Shown: in pieces, positions 1-11,084 of the stretch
Numbering within the stretch: position 1 is the stretch's first letter
Layout of the letters: each line of letters opens with the position of its first letter
Notes under the pieces: generated by a model
The model's input: only the letters and a program-made list of their open reading frames with translations
Told to the model about the DNA's origin: nothing
Databases searched by the model: none
DNA from: Rhynchopus sp. YZ270_cl-10
Lineage: Eukaryota; Euglenozoa; Diplonemea; Diplonemida; Diplonemidae
Length of the DNA: 64,000 nt
Assembly (NCBI GenBank): GCA_964035575.1
Contig: OZ037907.1
Coordinates: forward strand, 1,054,001-1,118,000
Direction of reading: 5' to 3'
Made by a program: the position numbers and the translations under genes

Positions 1-1
1 G

Positions 2-1936
2 ACGACGCATGACATCTGCCTGAGTGGGGTCTGCAAGGGGAGTCTGCAGTGTGGACCAGGTGTGTGCACGGCTCCAGACGAACGCTGCAAGACGTACCGC
101 TGTGGTGCGGGCTTTGCATGCGTTGAGATCGAGATTGCCGACGGCACTGTGTGCAACGATCTCGACCCTGCCACTGACACGGACACATGCACTGCGGGCA
201 CCTGCACTGGAACAGACCCTTGCGACGGCATCACCTGCACCGCCTCATCCACATGCATGGTGGCCGGCATCTGCCTCAACGGTGCCTGCACACCCGAAAC
301 CCACGCACCACTCAACACCGTCTGCGACGACGGCAACGCCGACACCATCGAGGACACATGCACACAAGGTGTCTGCGCAGGGTACACCCGCTGCCAAGGT
401 GTCCTTTGTGCCGCCACCTCACAATGCCACCACCCAGGGAGCTGCGACCCTGCTACAGGCGAATGCGTGGAGAGCCTCAAGGTCGTAGGCACACTCTGCA
501 TTGACACAACCGCTGAGACCATTCATGACACATGCAGGGCTGAGGGGCAGTGTCTTGGGGTGCCTTTGGTGCCGTCCTATGTGCGTGTCGACATCTCCAT
601 CAAGCAGGACATCACGGACATCGAAGGGAAGCGCAGCAATTTGCTGAAGGCGCTTACGAAGATCCTTGGCATCACGGAGGAGGAGCTTGGGGCAGTCACT
701 GTCTCGCGCGACCCGATGGATGCGACGTCGTCGGTTGTGACGTTCATTCTTCCTGACCCGGAGCGGCTTCCTGCGTCGGCAGCACAGCGTCTCGCGGACC
801 TTGTGAACGGCGACATCGAGAGCACCTCCTCTATCCTGGGCCAGGCCTTCCTCGAGGCCTCATCTGTTGCGACAGAGGCCCTCGAGCGCAGGGACGAATG
901 CACAACGGTTACCACCTGCAGCGACGCAGACCAGCTGTGCGAAGACCCAACCCCGTACGCAGGGTTTGACGGTGATTGGCAGTGCCGCTGCAAGACGGGG
1001 AGTGGCGCCACCGCGAGGGCCGGTGTAGCGTCTTGCGTGCCACCTGCACCGGCACGCTCTCCGGTGCCGGTGAACGTCTTTGTTGCGTCCATCACAGCAA
1101 GCCCTGATGTGACGGGGATCACCGACCCGCTGCAGGCCTGGTTGAAGGTGGTTGCCGATTCATTCAATATCGATGTTGCCTTGCTCTCTGCCGAGCAGGG
1201 CGCCAATGTATCAAGCAACCTGGGCGCGCTGCGCGAGGTCGACGTTGCGTTTGCCGGCGGCACTGCGGCGACAGAGGCACGACGGAAGTTTGTTGCTGCT
1301 GCGGAATGCTGCCCAAGCTCTTGCGACGGGGTAACCACCTCGGGCAACGCACTCTGCGCACGCATCGGGCTAGCTGCCCTACGCAAGGACGAAATGGCGT
1401 GCGAAAACTTCGACACAACAGAGCTCTGCCGCATCCGTTCCGACTGCTTCTGGCGTGACGGCCGCTCCTGCGCACCATCCGACATCACCCCAGACGACGA
1501 CGGGTCTGCAAAGTGGCTCATCATTGGTGCATCTGGCGCAGTCTTCCTCCTCTGCGTCTGCCTGGCAATCTACTTCCTCTGCAGAACCCGCAGCAAATCA
1601 ACCGAAAACGACGAGCCAACCACCCTAGAAACCTTCGACCCACAGACAAAGAACGAGGCCGCAAACAACAACGCACACCAGCTGAGCGATATGTCGCACG
1701 TTGTGACACCGAAGTACACTGACTATGTCACTATGAGTCCAGACGACGATGCACCACAGAAGCAACTCTCTGGGTTCGACAGTGACGTCTTTGCGGGTGG
1801 TGGTGGTGGTGGCGTCGCACCATCTGTCTCCAATACGTCAATACCAAACACAGATGACAGCGGCTCTGATGCCGAAGGTGCCAATATCAACTCTATTGTG
1901 CAAAACCCGGTCCGCAAGCCTCCACCTTCAGTATGA
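2..1936 (+). CDS. Cys-rich single-pass membrane protein (3' part)
   Basis: The reading frame is already open at the window edge, so the true start lies upstream; the ATG at 62 is internal. The first ~500 bases encode repeated Cys-rich EGF-like/VSP-like modules (CxxxxC, CxxGxC and GxC spacings). Two related modules of about 70-100 residues follow (near 565-840 and 1060-1270), each a beta-alpha-beta pattern that could be SEA-like; between them is a second Cys cluster. One hydrophobic helix (about 1513-1581) is followed by a basic stop-transfer stretch and a ~110-residue polar tail with a glycine run. This is the layout of a type I surface receptor or adhesin. The family is not recognised. Stop codon at 1934-1936. 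Confidence 0.8.
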   Translation, partial: TTHDICLSGVCKGSLQCGPGVCTAPDERCKTYRCGAGFACVEIEIADGTVCNDLDPATDTDTCTAGTCTGTDPCDGITCTASSTCMVAGICLNGACTPETHAPLNTVCDDGNADTIEDTCTQGVCAGYTRCQGVLCAATSQCHHPGSCDPATGECVESLKVVGTLCIDTTAETIHDTCRAEGQCLGVPLVPSYVRVDISIKQDITDIEGKRSNLLKALTKILGITEEELGAVTVSRDPMDATSSVVTFILPDPERLPASAAQRLADLVNGDIESTSSILGQAFLEASSVATEALERRDECTTVTTCSDADQLCEDPTPYAGFDGDWQCRCKTGSGATARAGVASCVPPAPARSPVPVNVFVASITASPDVTGITDPLQAWLKVVADSFNIDVALLSAEQGANVSSNLGALREVDVAFAGGTAATEARRKFVAAAECCPSSCDGVTTSGNALCARIGLAALRKDEMACENFDTTELCRIRSDCFWRDGRSCAPSDITPDDDGSAKWLIIGASGAVFLLCVCLAIYFLCRTRSKSTENDEPTTLETFDPQTKNEAANNNAHQLSDMSHVVTPKYTDYVTMSPDDDAPQKQLSGFDSDVFAGGGGGGVAPSVSNTSIPNTDDSGSDAEGANINSIVQNPVRKPPPSV

Positions 1937-2145
1937 GCAAAACACCCTCTTTTTTTTCATTTTTTCTCTCTCTCCGACCGAGCGTTTCAACTACTCTTTT
2001 TTTCTCTCGAAAAGCTAAACACTTTCTCAATGCAGAAATCATAGACATTTATGCAACACTCATCCTGATTATCTTCATACACCACAAGCTCATCATCGAC
2101 CACCCCTACCCCTACCATCAGAGGCTGGCAAGCGCAGGTCCAGGC

Positions 2146-2959
2146 ATGTCGTTAGCACACCTAAGACCCAGCATCGATCAGATGTCCACCATGCGTGGTG
2201 CTGCAGCACCCTTCTCCAACGACGGCAGCCCCATAAGCGGGCCCAAACGCATCCCACCTACCTTTATCTCTCTGAGCTCGAAGGACCCGATGGTATGGAC
2301 CATACACACACAAGCCCATTTTTAAAGACCCCCAAATAAAGAGCATGAAGCAAACACAACAACATTTAAGCCTATTTATTTTTGCAGACAATCCTGCCCA
2401 ACCCCTTTTGTTAAAACCAGTACCCTGCTTTCCGCTGGCGAATGGTGAGGCGTCTGCACTTTCAACTTCTCTTTCTTTATTCTCTCTTTGGTTATCGAGC
2501 CCCATATACAGGACACCCCGTTTTTTTTTTTTGTGACAACTGCCTTGCAAAGGTTGTAGGGGAGGAAATGAAAACATATCTGAGTTGTGCCCGAATTTTT
2601 TTGGTGTGAGCGATGTAAACACGACACAACTTATTCACAGAAAAGTTTTTGATTTTGTCCCTACACACTCCACAAAAATCCGGTGCGATCAACGAAAAAT
2701 TCTTTTTCTGATTTCGTTTCTTTCTTTATCAGACTAGCTTAAACTCAGATAACAGTTTTTATTTTTCGATAGCAATTCCTTGTTTTTCCAAATACCCACC
2801 GCACCAACCCCACCAAATACACAGGCCTTCGAGAGCCGGGCCCATGCGTTTGACCCTATGGGGTTCGATCCGGAGGGGCCACTCCCCCCTGCCCCGATCA
2901 GGATGGTGCCTCCTGCAAACAGCGTTGCTGGGACGGATAGGATCTTGGGGCGTGTCTAG
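2146..2959 (+). CDS. small two-exon protein, unknown
   Basis: Exon 1 is 2146-2292 (49 codons from ATG) and ends at a GTATGG donor. Exon 2 is 2825-2959, after an ACACAG acceptor, and ends in TAG. Both splice ends are phase 0, and both exons are GC-rich against an AT-rich 532-base intron (2293-2824). The predicted protein is 93 residues, Pro/Met-rich, with no signal peptide or membrane segment. The donor matches those of the kinase intron and the candidate securin intron. The intron itself holds copies of several dispersed repeats. Homology is not recognised; further exons cannot be excluded. Confidence 0.5.
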
Positions 2960-5824
2960 GTAAACTGTCCTCCTCCTTACTTGCCTTCACGCGCTCCGAT
3001 TGCTTTGGCCATGTTGGTGCAATCGCATCTTTTCTTCGAATCCCATTTAGTTTGGGGATGGCATCACGTTGTTGTGAACTTCGCTTCTCTGATTCCTTGA
3101 GAGTTCACATTGTTTTTTTTGTCATCTCTTTTGTTATGCATGTATGCACGCCTATGTAATCTGCACGCAACTTCCCCTCCCGTAGAAACTGTGTGCATGC
3201 AACCAAGTGCTTTGGATAACCCTCGAGAAAACAATTTCTTTATTCTTGCGTAGCATCTGCCGGTGTGCGGCGGGGCGTTTTGCATTTGCAACTTCAATTT
3301 TTTCCCCTTTTCTGTTACCTCCCCCTATTCCGGAAAATTCGTAAGTTTGTTACGGTTTGGTTTTCGTTCTGTTATGTGAAGCGGGGTCCTCGAGGGTGAC
3401 CTGGGCTGTTCGCTGTCCATTGTCCGTTGTCCCGCAAAAAAAAGGCTACTTGACAAGCCACTGTTACGAAACGTAGATTTTTTTTTTTGAAAAAAAAATG
3501 TATTGTGAAGCAGTCCTCGATGTCTGTACACATACATAAAAACCATCCCACACCCTTTTTGGGGTGTCATTGAGCACAGAGCCCAGCTCTTGGTCGGGTG
3601 GAAATTTAAAACCACATCCATACGAGTGGTGACAGCCTGACCTTGTCGCTTCTGTTAGTGTTTTCAATCAAAAAAAAGGGGGGGAACTAATTTCCAAAAT
3701 TCCCCCGAAAAGCAGTGACGCCCCCCCCTTCTACGCGGCAATCCTGAACGCATCAGATTGTCACAATAAACCATAGATCTCTTACACTCACATACACCCC
3801 CTTGGGTCTTGACAAAGTACTACAATGAAATGCAATACAAAACAAACAGAGTAGCAAAAACAAAAACAAAAACAAAAACAACAAAGTTGAAAACAAACTT
3901 TTTCAAACCCCCTTGGGTCTCTTGAGAGGTGTGCGTATTATGTGTTCACAGGAGAGCAAAAAAACAATAATAATCAATCTTCGAAGTTTTCCTTCCTTTC
4001 CCCACAGCCTTCCTTCACCCTGTAGGGTCCACCCAGGGTGAGGTAAATTAAATCCATGGGGTATTTTCCAAAATGCCCCCATATAACTACAGCACCGTTT
4101 CTTTTTTTTTTTTCCCGATGGCAATTCCTTGTTTTTTTTTTCAAGGAAAACGTTTATATTTCCCCCATAATTTGCGAGAGGGAGAGGGCAGGGGGGGGGA
4201 GGGTGTAAGAGAGGCACAGGGTAGTTTCCTAGAGCAGAGCCATGATGCATATCACACACACCCCACCCCACCTTCCTTCGCAACCTCTCTTTAGAAATCC
4301 TCCTCACCCCAACTACTTTTCTTTCAACATTTTGTCACAAACAATATCACATTGGCATAGAGTGTACACACAGCCAACCACGGTTTTCCGCGACCTGATA
4401 AAAACAACAACAAAAATGGAAGAATTTCTTCTGAAAAAATAAAAAAATGCACATCAAACAAAAGCTACTTTCTAGAGTTGAGGATGCGTCAAAATCCTTT
4501 ATATGTGCAAAGCCTAGCAGGCAGTATTGAGTACAGACCCTACCCCTCGTTGACACAGGAAGAAGAAGAAGAAAAAAAAAAAAATCTTCCCGAAGAAATT
4601 TCTCCCACGTATTCCTCAAATAACCTCAGTCGTTGTTAAGTTTTTTTCTCTTTTTTTTGACACCCTTTCCTCGAGCCTGCCCCAGGAGTGCCTTTTTGAG
4701 GTTCTGTTTCTGGGGGTGTGCCGCCCAAAACAAATGTTGTTATTTTCTGGACCCAATCTCATCCTCGAAAGGTAAGATAGTTCTGAACAGAAGCTGTTCG
4801 CATTATTTAAAGTTTTTTTTTTTTTAAATGTGCTTGCGAAGCATATTCATTTATCAAGCTTTCTTTTCCCTATTATACCTTCTATTCAGTAGAATAGTTA
4901 GTTTGTTGAAACAATCTTTCAAGCTTTCTTTTAAATTTATATGGCAGCACCACGCTACATGTCATCATGACATGTCAGAATGGCATGGCATATGTCATGG
5001 TAAAAACGATGTGCACGTGTCATAATGAAGTGTCAAAAAACCGCATATGGTAATGTCGTTCTGACATGTAAAAAAAAAGTCACGTATCATTTTGCATGTC
5101 TCGCTGGCATGAGGTGTCGTGTGTATACCAAGCATTGTCAAGGAAATAGAATCGACGGAAGGGTGCGTGCCTGTAAATTGTGTGTGTGTGTTTTTTTTTC
5201 TTCTTCCATCCAGTATTTGTTTTCACCACCACTCACAGCGGGAGGAAAAAAAAAACACATCACATTTTGCAGTGCGATAAACGAAAAAAACTTTTCTTAT
5301 TCTCTTTTTATTCACTTGTCATCTCCTGAAGTCAGATTCTATTTTAGTCCCACGGAAGTCCGGTGCCTCCGTCCACTGAGGCGTTTGCACTTCCAGCTTC
5401 CATTTTTAATTTTTTTTTTTTCAACGGTGACTAACCACAAAAGGCTTAGTATCATCTTATAACCTTTTTCTCTTCAAATATACCACCTCTCTCCCCCCTC
5501 TCCAAGAGCAAACAAAATTGCCAACGTTTTTTTTTTTTTTTAGCAAAAAAAAACTCCCCCCCCCATCCCCTAGCGACAGTTCTTTCTCAGAAAAGATTTT
5601 TACCATACCAAAGCCCCCCACCCTTTGCCAATGCGCTTCTTCACTTCCCCCTTCTAGTGGCTAAGCACACGAGGCTTACGCTCATAGTATGCAACCTCCC
5701 TTTTAGTTGAGTTTTGCGGGGTCTTCTTCACTCCTCCTCTCCCCCTTTATTTAGGAACCCTTTATGTTAGATGTGAAATAATTATAATAAAAAAAGCGTA
5801 GTTTTGCACCCTCCCTCCTCCCTC
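2960..5824. other. spacer without recognised gene
   Basis: AT-rich sequence with long poly-T and poly-A tracts and no coding-like stretch. It contains an AAAAAC microsatellite near 3855-3890, a TGTCAT-rich imperfect inverted repeat at about 4960-5070, a hairpin-like sequence near 4010-4050 (a relative lies near 52660-52700), and copies of the short dispersed repeats described separately (near 4826, 5270, 5358, 5426 and 5656). Confidence 0.6.
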
Positions 5825-5938
5825 CACAGCAGAGAATAAGACTCGGGGACTCGGGTACCGGGGACCCGGTTATTCTGGGACCGGGACCTTGACCTGGACC
5901 AGTACCGGGACCGGGGACCCGGCTTATGCTCTGCTGTG
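5825..5938. repeat. 114-bp inverted-repeat element, family MI-1 copy 1
   Basis: The ends are CACAGCAGAGAATAAG and its near inverse CTTATGCTCTGCTGTG. The interior is a run of GGGACC/GGTCCC-type units. The flanks CCTCCCTC and CCTTCCTC match at 7 of 8 positions, a possible but weak target duplication in C/T-rich DNA. A second copy lies at 21101-21209. Both copies sit a few hundred bases upstream of a gene. Confidence 0.65.
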
Positions 5939-6058
5939 CCTTCCTCTCCCCCTCCTCCTTCTCCTCCCACAATTTTCACATAAAGTAACTCATAGAACCT
6001 TTCCCTCCACCCTCCCCTCCACCCAACAAATGCACACCCTCCCATAACCTCTGCACGA

Positions 6059-7619
6059 ATGGACATAGAGGCACCTGCAGCATCAGAGCGTGAAGATGTG
6101 AAACGCTATATCAGAGAGAAAGGGGTACCACAGCTTGTCGAGCACGCGGTGAGGTATCTGAGTGCTGCGCGACCCGAGAGTGCCTTGGATGGGTTGGATA
6201 GCTGGGTGTGCGAGGCGAGGGTGAAGCGTGCGTCACGCCTGGGTGATGAGGTGTTGGCACAATGCAAGCTTGGCCCGGTTCTGGGAAAGGGGTCTTTCGC
6301 AAAGGTATATCTTGGGTTGATGCCAGATGGACGTTATATTGCTGTAAAACGCATTTCCCTCGCTGAAGCTGAGGAAGCCCCCGAAGACGCATCGACATCG
6401 CTTGAGGAGGAAATCGCGAGCGCACGAAACGAATTCTGCCTCATGACCACCGTCTCCCACGTGAACATCGTGCAGTGTCTTGGCTTTGCCTACGACAGCG
6501 ACACCCGCTGCTGCAGCATCTTCATGGAGTATGTAGGTGGGCGTACCCTAGCAGAGGTGTGCCAAGCATTCAACGGGCTGCCCAAAGATGTGGTGCGGGA
6601 CTATACCTTGCAGATTGTGAAGGGGCTGAGGGCACTGCATACGGCAAAGATCTGCCATCGGGATATTAAGCCAGAAAATGTGCTGACCGACCCGAGCAGA
6701 CGTCTCGTCAAGCTTTGTGATTTTGGATGTGGAAAGCAGATTGATGGGTTGAAGTGTGGTAAACGCGGGGTATGTGTCTTTTTCTACGTCAATTCCATCC
6801 AGGCACTCCGCTAGGTACTAAAGTTCTGTTGATTGTCAACAGAACTTTTTGAAAATGGGGAAAAAAAGAAAAAAAAAAAAAGTTCTGCTAAGTGGTTCAG
6901 ACCCGTTATACCTGTCAAAAAAGCTCAGGAGAAGAAGATATGGAGAGGTGAGTGCTCAAACGTCCCAAAAAAGTCAAAATCGGGCGTTGGTAAAAAAAAA
7001 GTTGCGTACCGTGCGCCTGCGGCGCAAGCATGTACCCCACCAACGTGGACCATCAACAGAATATTTTCAAAATCGGAAATCCTAGCGGAGAGCCTGATTC
7101 CATCAAAAAAAAAAAAAAAAAAAAATCACTCATTTTTCACATTCCATCGTTACTCTGCAAATTGTCTCTCTAGACTTTATTTAATGCTAGCACCCTCAAG
7201 AAAAATGCCATTTCTAGAAAAGCCGTTCGGTTGTAAAAATCAAATACAAATTCGTAAAATTGTATTTTTTGACCCTTATCTTCCCACAGAGAGCGTGCAT
7301 GACTGTTGCTGGTACGCCTTATTATATGTCACCTGAGATTTTGACTGATGAGGCAGGGTACGATGGGATGCGTGCAGATGTGTGGAGTCTGGGTGCGACT
7401 GTGATCCAGATGGTAACAGGGTCACTGCCGTGGCCGAAATCACATTCGTCCATGGCCGCCATCTTCATGATCTCGCAAGCAGCAGGCCCGCCCTCCGCAT
7501 GCCCAGATGCTGAAGAGCTGGGCGGGCTCCTCCACGGCTTTATCAACTGCTGTTGCTGCCTCAATCCAGCGGAACGGCCGATGACAGATGAACTCCTCCT
7601 GCACCCATATCTTTTGTAA
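6059..7619 (+). CDS. Ser/Thr protein kinase with RIIa-like docking domain
   Basis: Exon 1 is 6059-6769; the intron 6770-7289 runs GTATGT to CCACAG, phase 0; exon 2 is 7290-7619. The product is 346 residues. Residues ~14-50 resemble an RIIa/Dpy-30 dimerisation-docking helix pair (VPQLVEHAVRYL, then RPESAL). The kinase domain has the glycine loop GKGSFAKV (76-83), VAIK-type Lys97, helix-C Glu125, HRDIKPEN (200-207), DFG (221-223) and, after the splice, GTPYYMSPE and a DVWSLG motif. All catalytic residues are present. The activation segment most resembles STE11/MAPKKK kinases, and the splice junction falls within it. The intron carries a 297-bp hAT-like MITE. RIIa domains usually dock to A-kinase-anchor-type helices, often in flagella, so a flagellar or scaffolded role is an inference. 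Confidence 0.88.
6800..7096. mobile_element. hAT-like MITE, family MH-1 (intronic copy)
   Basis: Terminal inverted repeats CAGGCACTCCGCTAGG and CCTAGCGGAGAGCCTG match at 15 of 16. The element is flanked by the perfect 8-bp duplication ATTCCATC (6792-6799 and 7097-7104). CAGG ends and an 8-bp duplication are typical of hAT transposons. There is no transposase. It holds the motif CCGTGCGCCTGCGGCGCAAG shared with other elements here. It lies wholly inside the kinase intron. The second copy is 58396-59709. Confidence 0.92.
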
Positions 7620-7917
7620 CCCTGAAAAGGAAAGCACGAAGTGATTTTTTCATGGCTGCTTCGAAAAAATAGTTGGTTTTTTGATTTACACTTTTAACCA
7701 CAGTAACCCTCCCAATTTAATTGAGAAAAAAAAGCCACTCCTTTTTCACCTTTTCAAAATGCCAAAAAAAAAAAAAAACACCATTCCACTCAGAAAAAAA
7801 ATACTCTTTACCACACACACTTTCCATCCCCGTATTTCCCCCCCCTCTCCTTCCCACCCGTGTCCCCTTTTTATCGGGTGTTTTTGTCTCCCCTTTTGTT
7901 TTCCCAAGCTAACCGTG

Positions 7918-8841
7918 ATGGTGCTTGGGCGGCTGTTTAATCCTGCTACAGGGGTTTTGTTTGAATGGAACGGGGCTGAGCTGTCCTGCAATGATGGGGT
8001 GGTGTTTGGGTTTGACAATGTCACCTTCCGCCGGGTAGGCTCCAGCAACGAAGCAGACACGTTTACCTGGCTGTCTCCTACTCTTATCCCTAGAGCCGGC
8101 GATTTGCAACACGGGGTTCTTGTGCAGAATGGACATTTTATTGCAGGGTGCATGCGATCTGCGATGTGCTATGTCCAAAAGGGTCAGACGTTACTGTCAC
8201 ACAGCCCCTGTGAGAGTTCTGACTGGGAGATCTCTGGTGACGTCCCAGAGGCTGTTGTTGCAGGGTTCGTTGCGTTGCATCTCAATGCGGGTCGTACGGA
8301 ACGGACCTCGGGGGATGTGATACCGTTGTGTGGATTGACGGCAGATGAGGTGCTGGACACCTTCCATTTGGCGGATCTGGTGTACAATGACACGGAGGAC
8401 AGTGAGTTTGCCTCGTCGCATTCGTCGGAGTCTGTGTACTTTACTGATTGGACGTCTGTGAAGACGTCACCGTTGGTAGAAGCTGTGCAAAGCAAGGATC
8501 TGGGGCGTGTCTTAGCAGTGCTACCTGCATGCGCACACATTGATGTGCAAGACGACGAAGGCTGGACCGCAGTACACCACGCCGCAAAGGACGATGCCCC
8601 AGGGATGGTCGACGCTCTTCTCCTTGCTGGAGCCAAGGCGGATACCAAAGATAAAAATGGGCTAGCTCCTCTCCACGTTGCAGCCATGCATGGACATGAC
8701 ACCGCCATACGCACCTTAGTCCGTCGTGGAGCTCTCGCCTCTGTCACAGACAACTTCGGTACAACCCCCTGTGATTATGCAGCAACTAAAAATCATCCAA
8801 AAGCAGTTCAAACCCTAAAAGCATTTGGCTGCGTCGCATAG
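7918..8841 (+). CDS. ankyrin-repeat protein
   Basis: 307 residues. The ATG at 7918 was chosen because the in-frame sequence before it is low-complexity spacer. The first ~180 residues are a beta-rich region of unknown fold. Residues ~185-307 form about three to four ankyrin repeats, with the consensus blocks GWTAVHHAAKDD, GLAPLHVAAMHGH and GTTPCDYAA. It lies about 300 bases after the kinase on the same strand; a functional pairing is possible but not shown. Ankyrin repeats are generic protein-binding modules, so the specific role is unknown. Confidence 0.82.
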   Translation: MVLGRLFNPATGVLFEWNGAELSCNDGVVFGFDNVTFRRVGSSNEADTFTWLSPTLIPRAGDLQHGVLVQNGHFIAGCMRSAMCYVQKGQTLLSHSPCESSDWEISGDVPEAVVAGFVALHLNAGRTERTSGDVIPLCGLTADEVLDTFHLADLVYNDTEDSEFASSHSSESVYFTDWTSVKTSPLVEAVQSKDLGRVLAVLPACAHIDVQDDEGWTAVHHAAKDDAPGMVDALLLAGAKADTKDKNGLAPLHVAAMHGHDTAIRTLVRRGALASVTDNFGTTPCDYAATKNHPKAVQTLKAFGCVA

Positions 8842-10467
8842 GAATCCTTTAAAGGATGGCTTAAAAAAGAGAGTGTATGAGGTTTCTTATCGTCAAAAAG
8901 GGGGGTTTTCAAAAACCTTCATTTTTTTTGATGATTTTAATTGGGTGTTTTTCTACATCCGATATGCATTTTTCTTTCTTTTTTGGTGACCAGCAAAATG
9001 ATGGAGGAGTGTGTATCATAGCTATTCACTGTATTGGTGGCGGGGGATATTGGGAGGGGGTGGGGTGTGGGGCAACGACCTTCTTCGTCAAAGCTGGGGT
9101 AGCTCAAATCAATCTGTCGAGATACCCCGAGTCCGTGAGGACTTAACGTTGCAAGGCTCAGAGGGGGGTAGGGAAAATGAGATTGTGTTGGTGGCGGTGG
9201 TGGTTGCGATTTCTTGCATGAGAAAAGAAAAAAAGAGGGGGGAAAATGACAACTGTGGACTCTTAAAAAAATGTGGATTCCGAACACTGTGTACTAATTC
9301 ACTTTGTTCGCATAGTCCAGATTGTTGTGGTCCACATTGTTCGTTTTCCCCCTCCAAAAAAAAGTGTTTTTCCCCCTCTACCCACAGAGGCGTTGGCACC
9401 GCTGTATGTAAATGTGAGGTTCATTTTCATTTTATTTATTCTTTTTGCTCTTTCTTTTGCAAAGGTGACTTGAGCACGAGAGGCTTAGGTTATTGTATCT
9501 TTTATAAACTCTTTTCGTTTGCTGTTGCCGCCTTATATACCGCTGCTGACCATCCGATCATTTTTGTTTGTGTGTTTTTTTTCTCTTTTTCTTATCCCCT
9601 TTTGTTTTTGTGTTGCACCAACCCCTTCAGTCCTCCGACCTTCCCCCCCCCTCTCCAAAGTGATAACCCGATAGCGCGAACCAGGACAGATCCTTATTTG
9701 AGATGTGAGAGAGTGTGTGTATGTGTGTGTCGACGAGAGGCACGTTCATCTTTCAAATTTTCTTTATTCTCGTCTATATTTAGGCCAAAAAAAAAAAATC
9801 CAGATTTATTCTCGTTTTCTCCCCTTTTTTATTCCGTTTTTTTTGCCAATTTTCCGCGATAACCGGAAACCCCCAAGGGTCACTACCTAATAGGCGACAG
9901 AGGAGGGGGGGGGGGGGGGGGGGGGGGAAACGCTTGAAATCTGAAATCCTTATTCTCACAGGAAGGATCTGCCCTGGTGCGAAACTGTGTATGTTTTCTT
10001 TTTCTTTTTTTCTTTTTTTTTTTTTTTTTGTCGCGCGAAAAATTGAATAGAGAGGCAGGTCTCGTACCAGGCGACGTGGTATTCGTGTATCTCCCCTTAT
10101 CCCTTCCTTCTCCCTTCTCACCCTTACCCCCCTCTCTTCCCTTCTTCCCTTCTTCCCTCAGGCGATTTGTCTTTCAGAACTGTTAGTTTCTTTGCGTTCC
10201 CCCCTAAGGTACACTGTCACGAGAGGGCTGTTGTATTTCAAGTCAATTTTTTTTTAACTAAGCTCTGCGAAGTTTAGGCCTATCTTGCCAATTTTTTATT
10301 TTTTATTTTTTAAATCAGATGTGTGTGCACAAGGCAGATTCATCATACTATGTTTTTCAGATCCGTTTTTTTCCCCCTCTCAGAAGAGAGAATGCTGATG
10401 GACAGCTCCAACTCTTGCAAAGAATTTACAATAATCCAAAAATATGTTTGGCGTCCAAGAAAAAGTT
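8842..10467. other. spacer without recognised gene
   Basis: AT-rich DNA with a 22-base G run (about 9906-9927), poly-T tracts and short dispersed repeats near 9381, 9464, 9716 and 10206. No coding-like GC-rich stretch is seen. Confidence 0.6.
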
Positions 10468-11084
10468 CAGAGTCCTAGCTTGCCTGGGTCAGTGGGTCAA
10501 GCTGACCCAAGTGCCTGGGTCGCGACCCACGAAAAAAAAAAAAAAGGGGAATTAATTAATTTGGAATTGGGAAATTCTGATTTTTTCCCCTCTTTGGGGG
10601 GGCCCACCACCTTTTCTGGGGTAAGAAAAAAAATATTGACAAAAAAATCCGGCACCGTCCAGGGCTGGACCCAATTTTTTTTGCCTGCGGCGCCATTTTT
10701 TCCTTTTTTGCTCCGCAAAAAAGGGTTCGTAGAGTGACTCTGTGGTGTAAAAAGCTACATTTTTACACCGTACCCTAATTTTTTTCGCCTGCGGCGCCAT
10801 TTTATATATTTTGTGTTGGGTGATCTATGAACGGGGAGTGATTTTTATGGTAAAAGTAGCGTTCCACTTAACGTTGTGAGCAACTCACTAGTCGTAGTGG
10901 CCAAAATTTGTATCAGTCAAGAACTTGTCCATTTTTCTGAAATGACCCCACCACAGTGAGGGTAGAGCTCGGAAAACCCAAAAAAGCCAAGACAAGCCCC
11001 CCAAGGCCCAAAACCTCTGCTGACCCAAAAAAAAAATTCTGACCCAGATTTGGCATTTTTTTCCAAAACCAAGCTAGGACCCTG
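10468..11084. mobile_element. hAT-like MITE, family MH-2
   Basis: Terminal inverted repeats CAGAGTCCTAGCTTG and its inverse (CAAGCTAGGACCCTG) match at 14 of 15. The perfect 8-bp flank duplication is AAAAAGTT (10460-10467 and 11085-11092). The interior has two copies of CGCCTGCGGCGCC-type sequence beside T runs, and a module beginning TGACCCCACCACAGTGAGGG that recurs in the elements at 58612 and 61180 and near 52855. No coding capacity. Confidence 0.92.

Noticed and set aside
577-1524. Long - strand ORF opposite the Cys-rich receptor
   Set aside because: A shadow of a GC-rich coding region on the other strand, without domain sense.
2855-2880. GGTTCGATCC, a tRNA B-box-like sequence
   Set aside because: No A box, no pairing T-stem or acceptor stem, and the sequence is explained as exon 2 of the small gene at 2146-2959.
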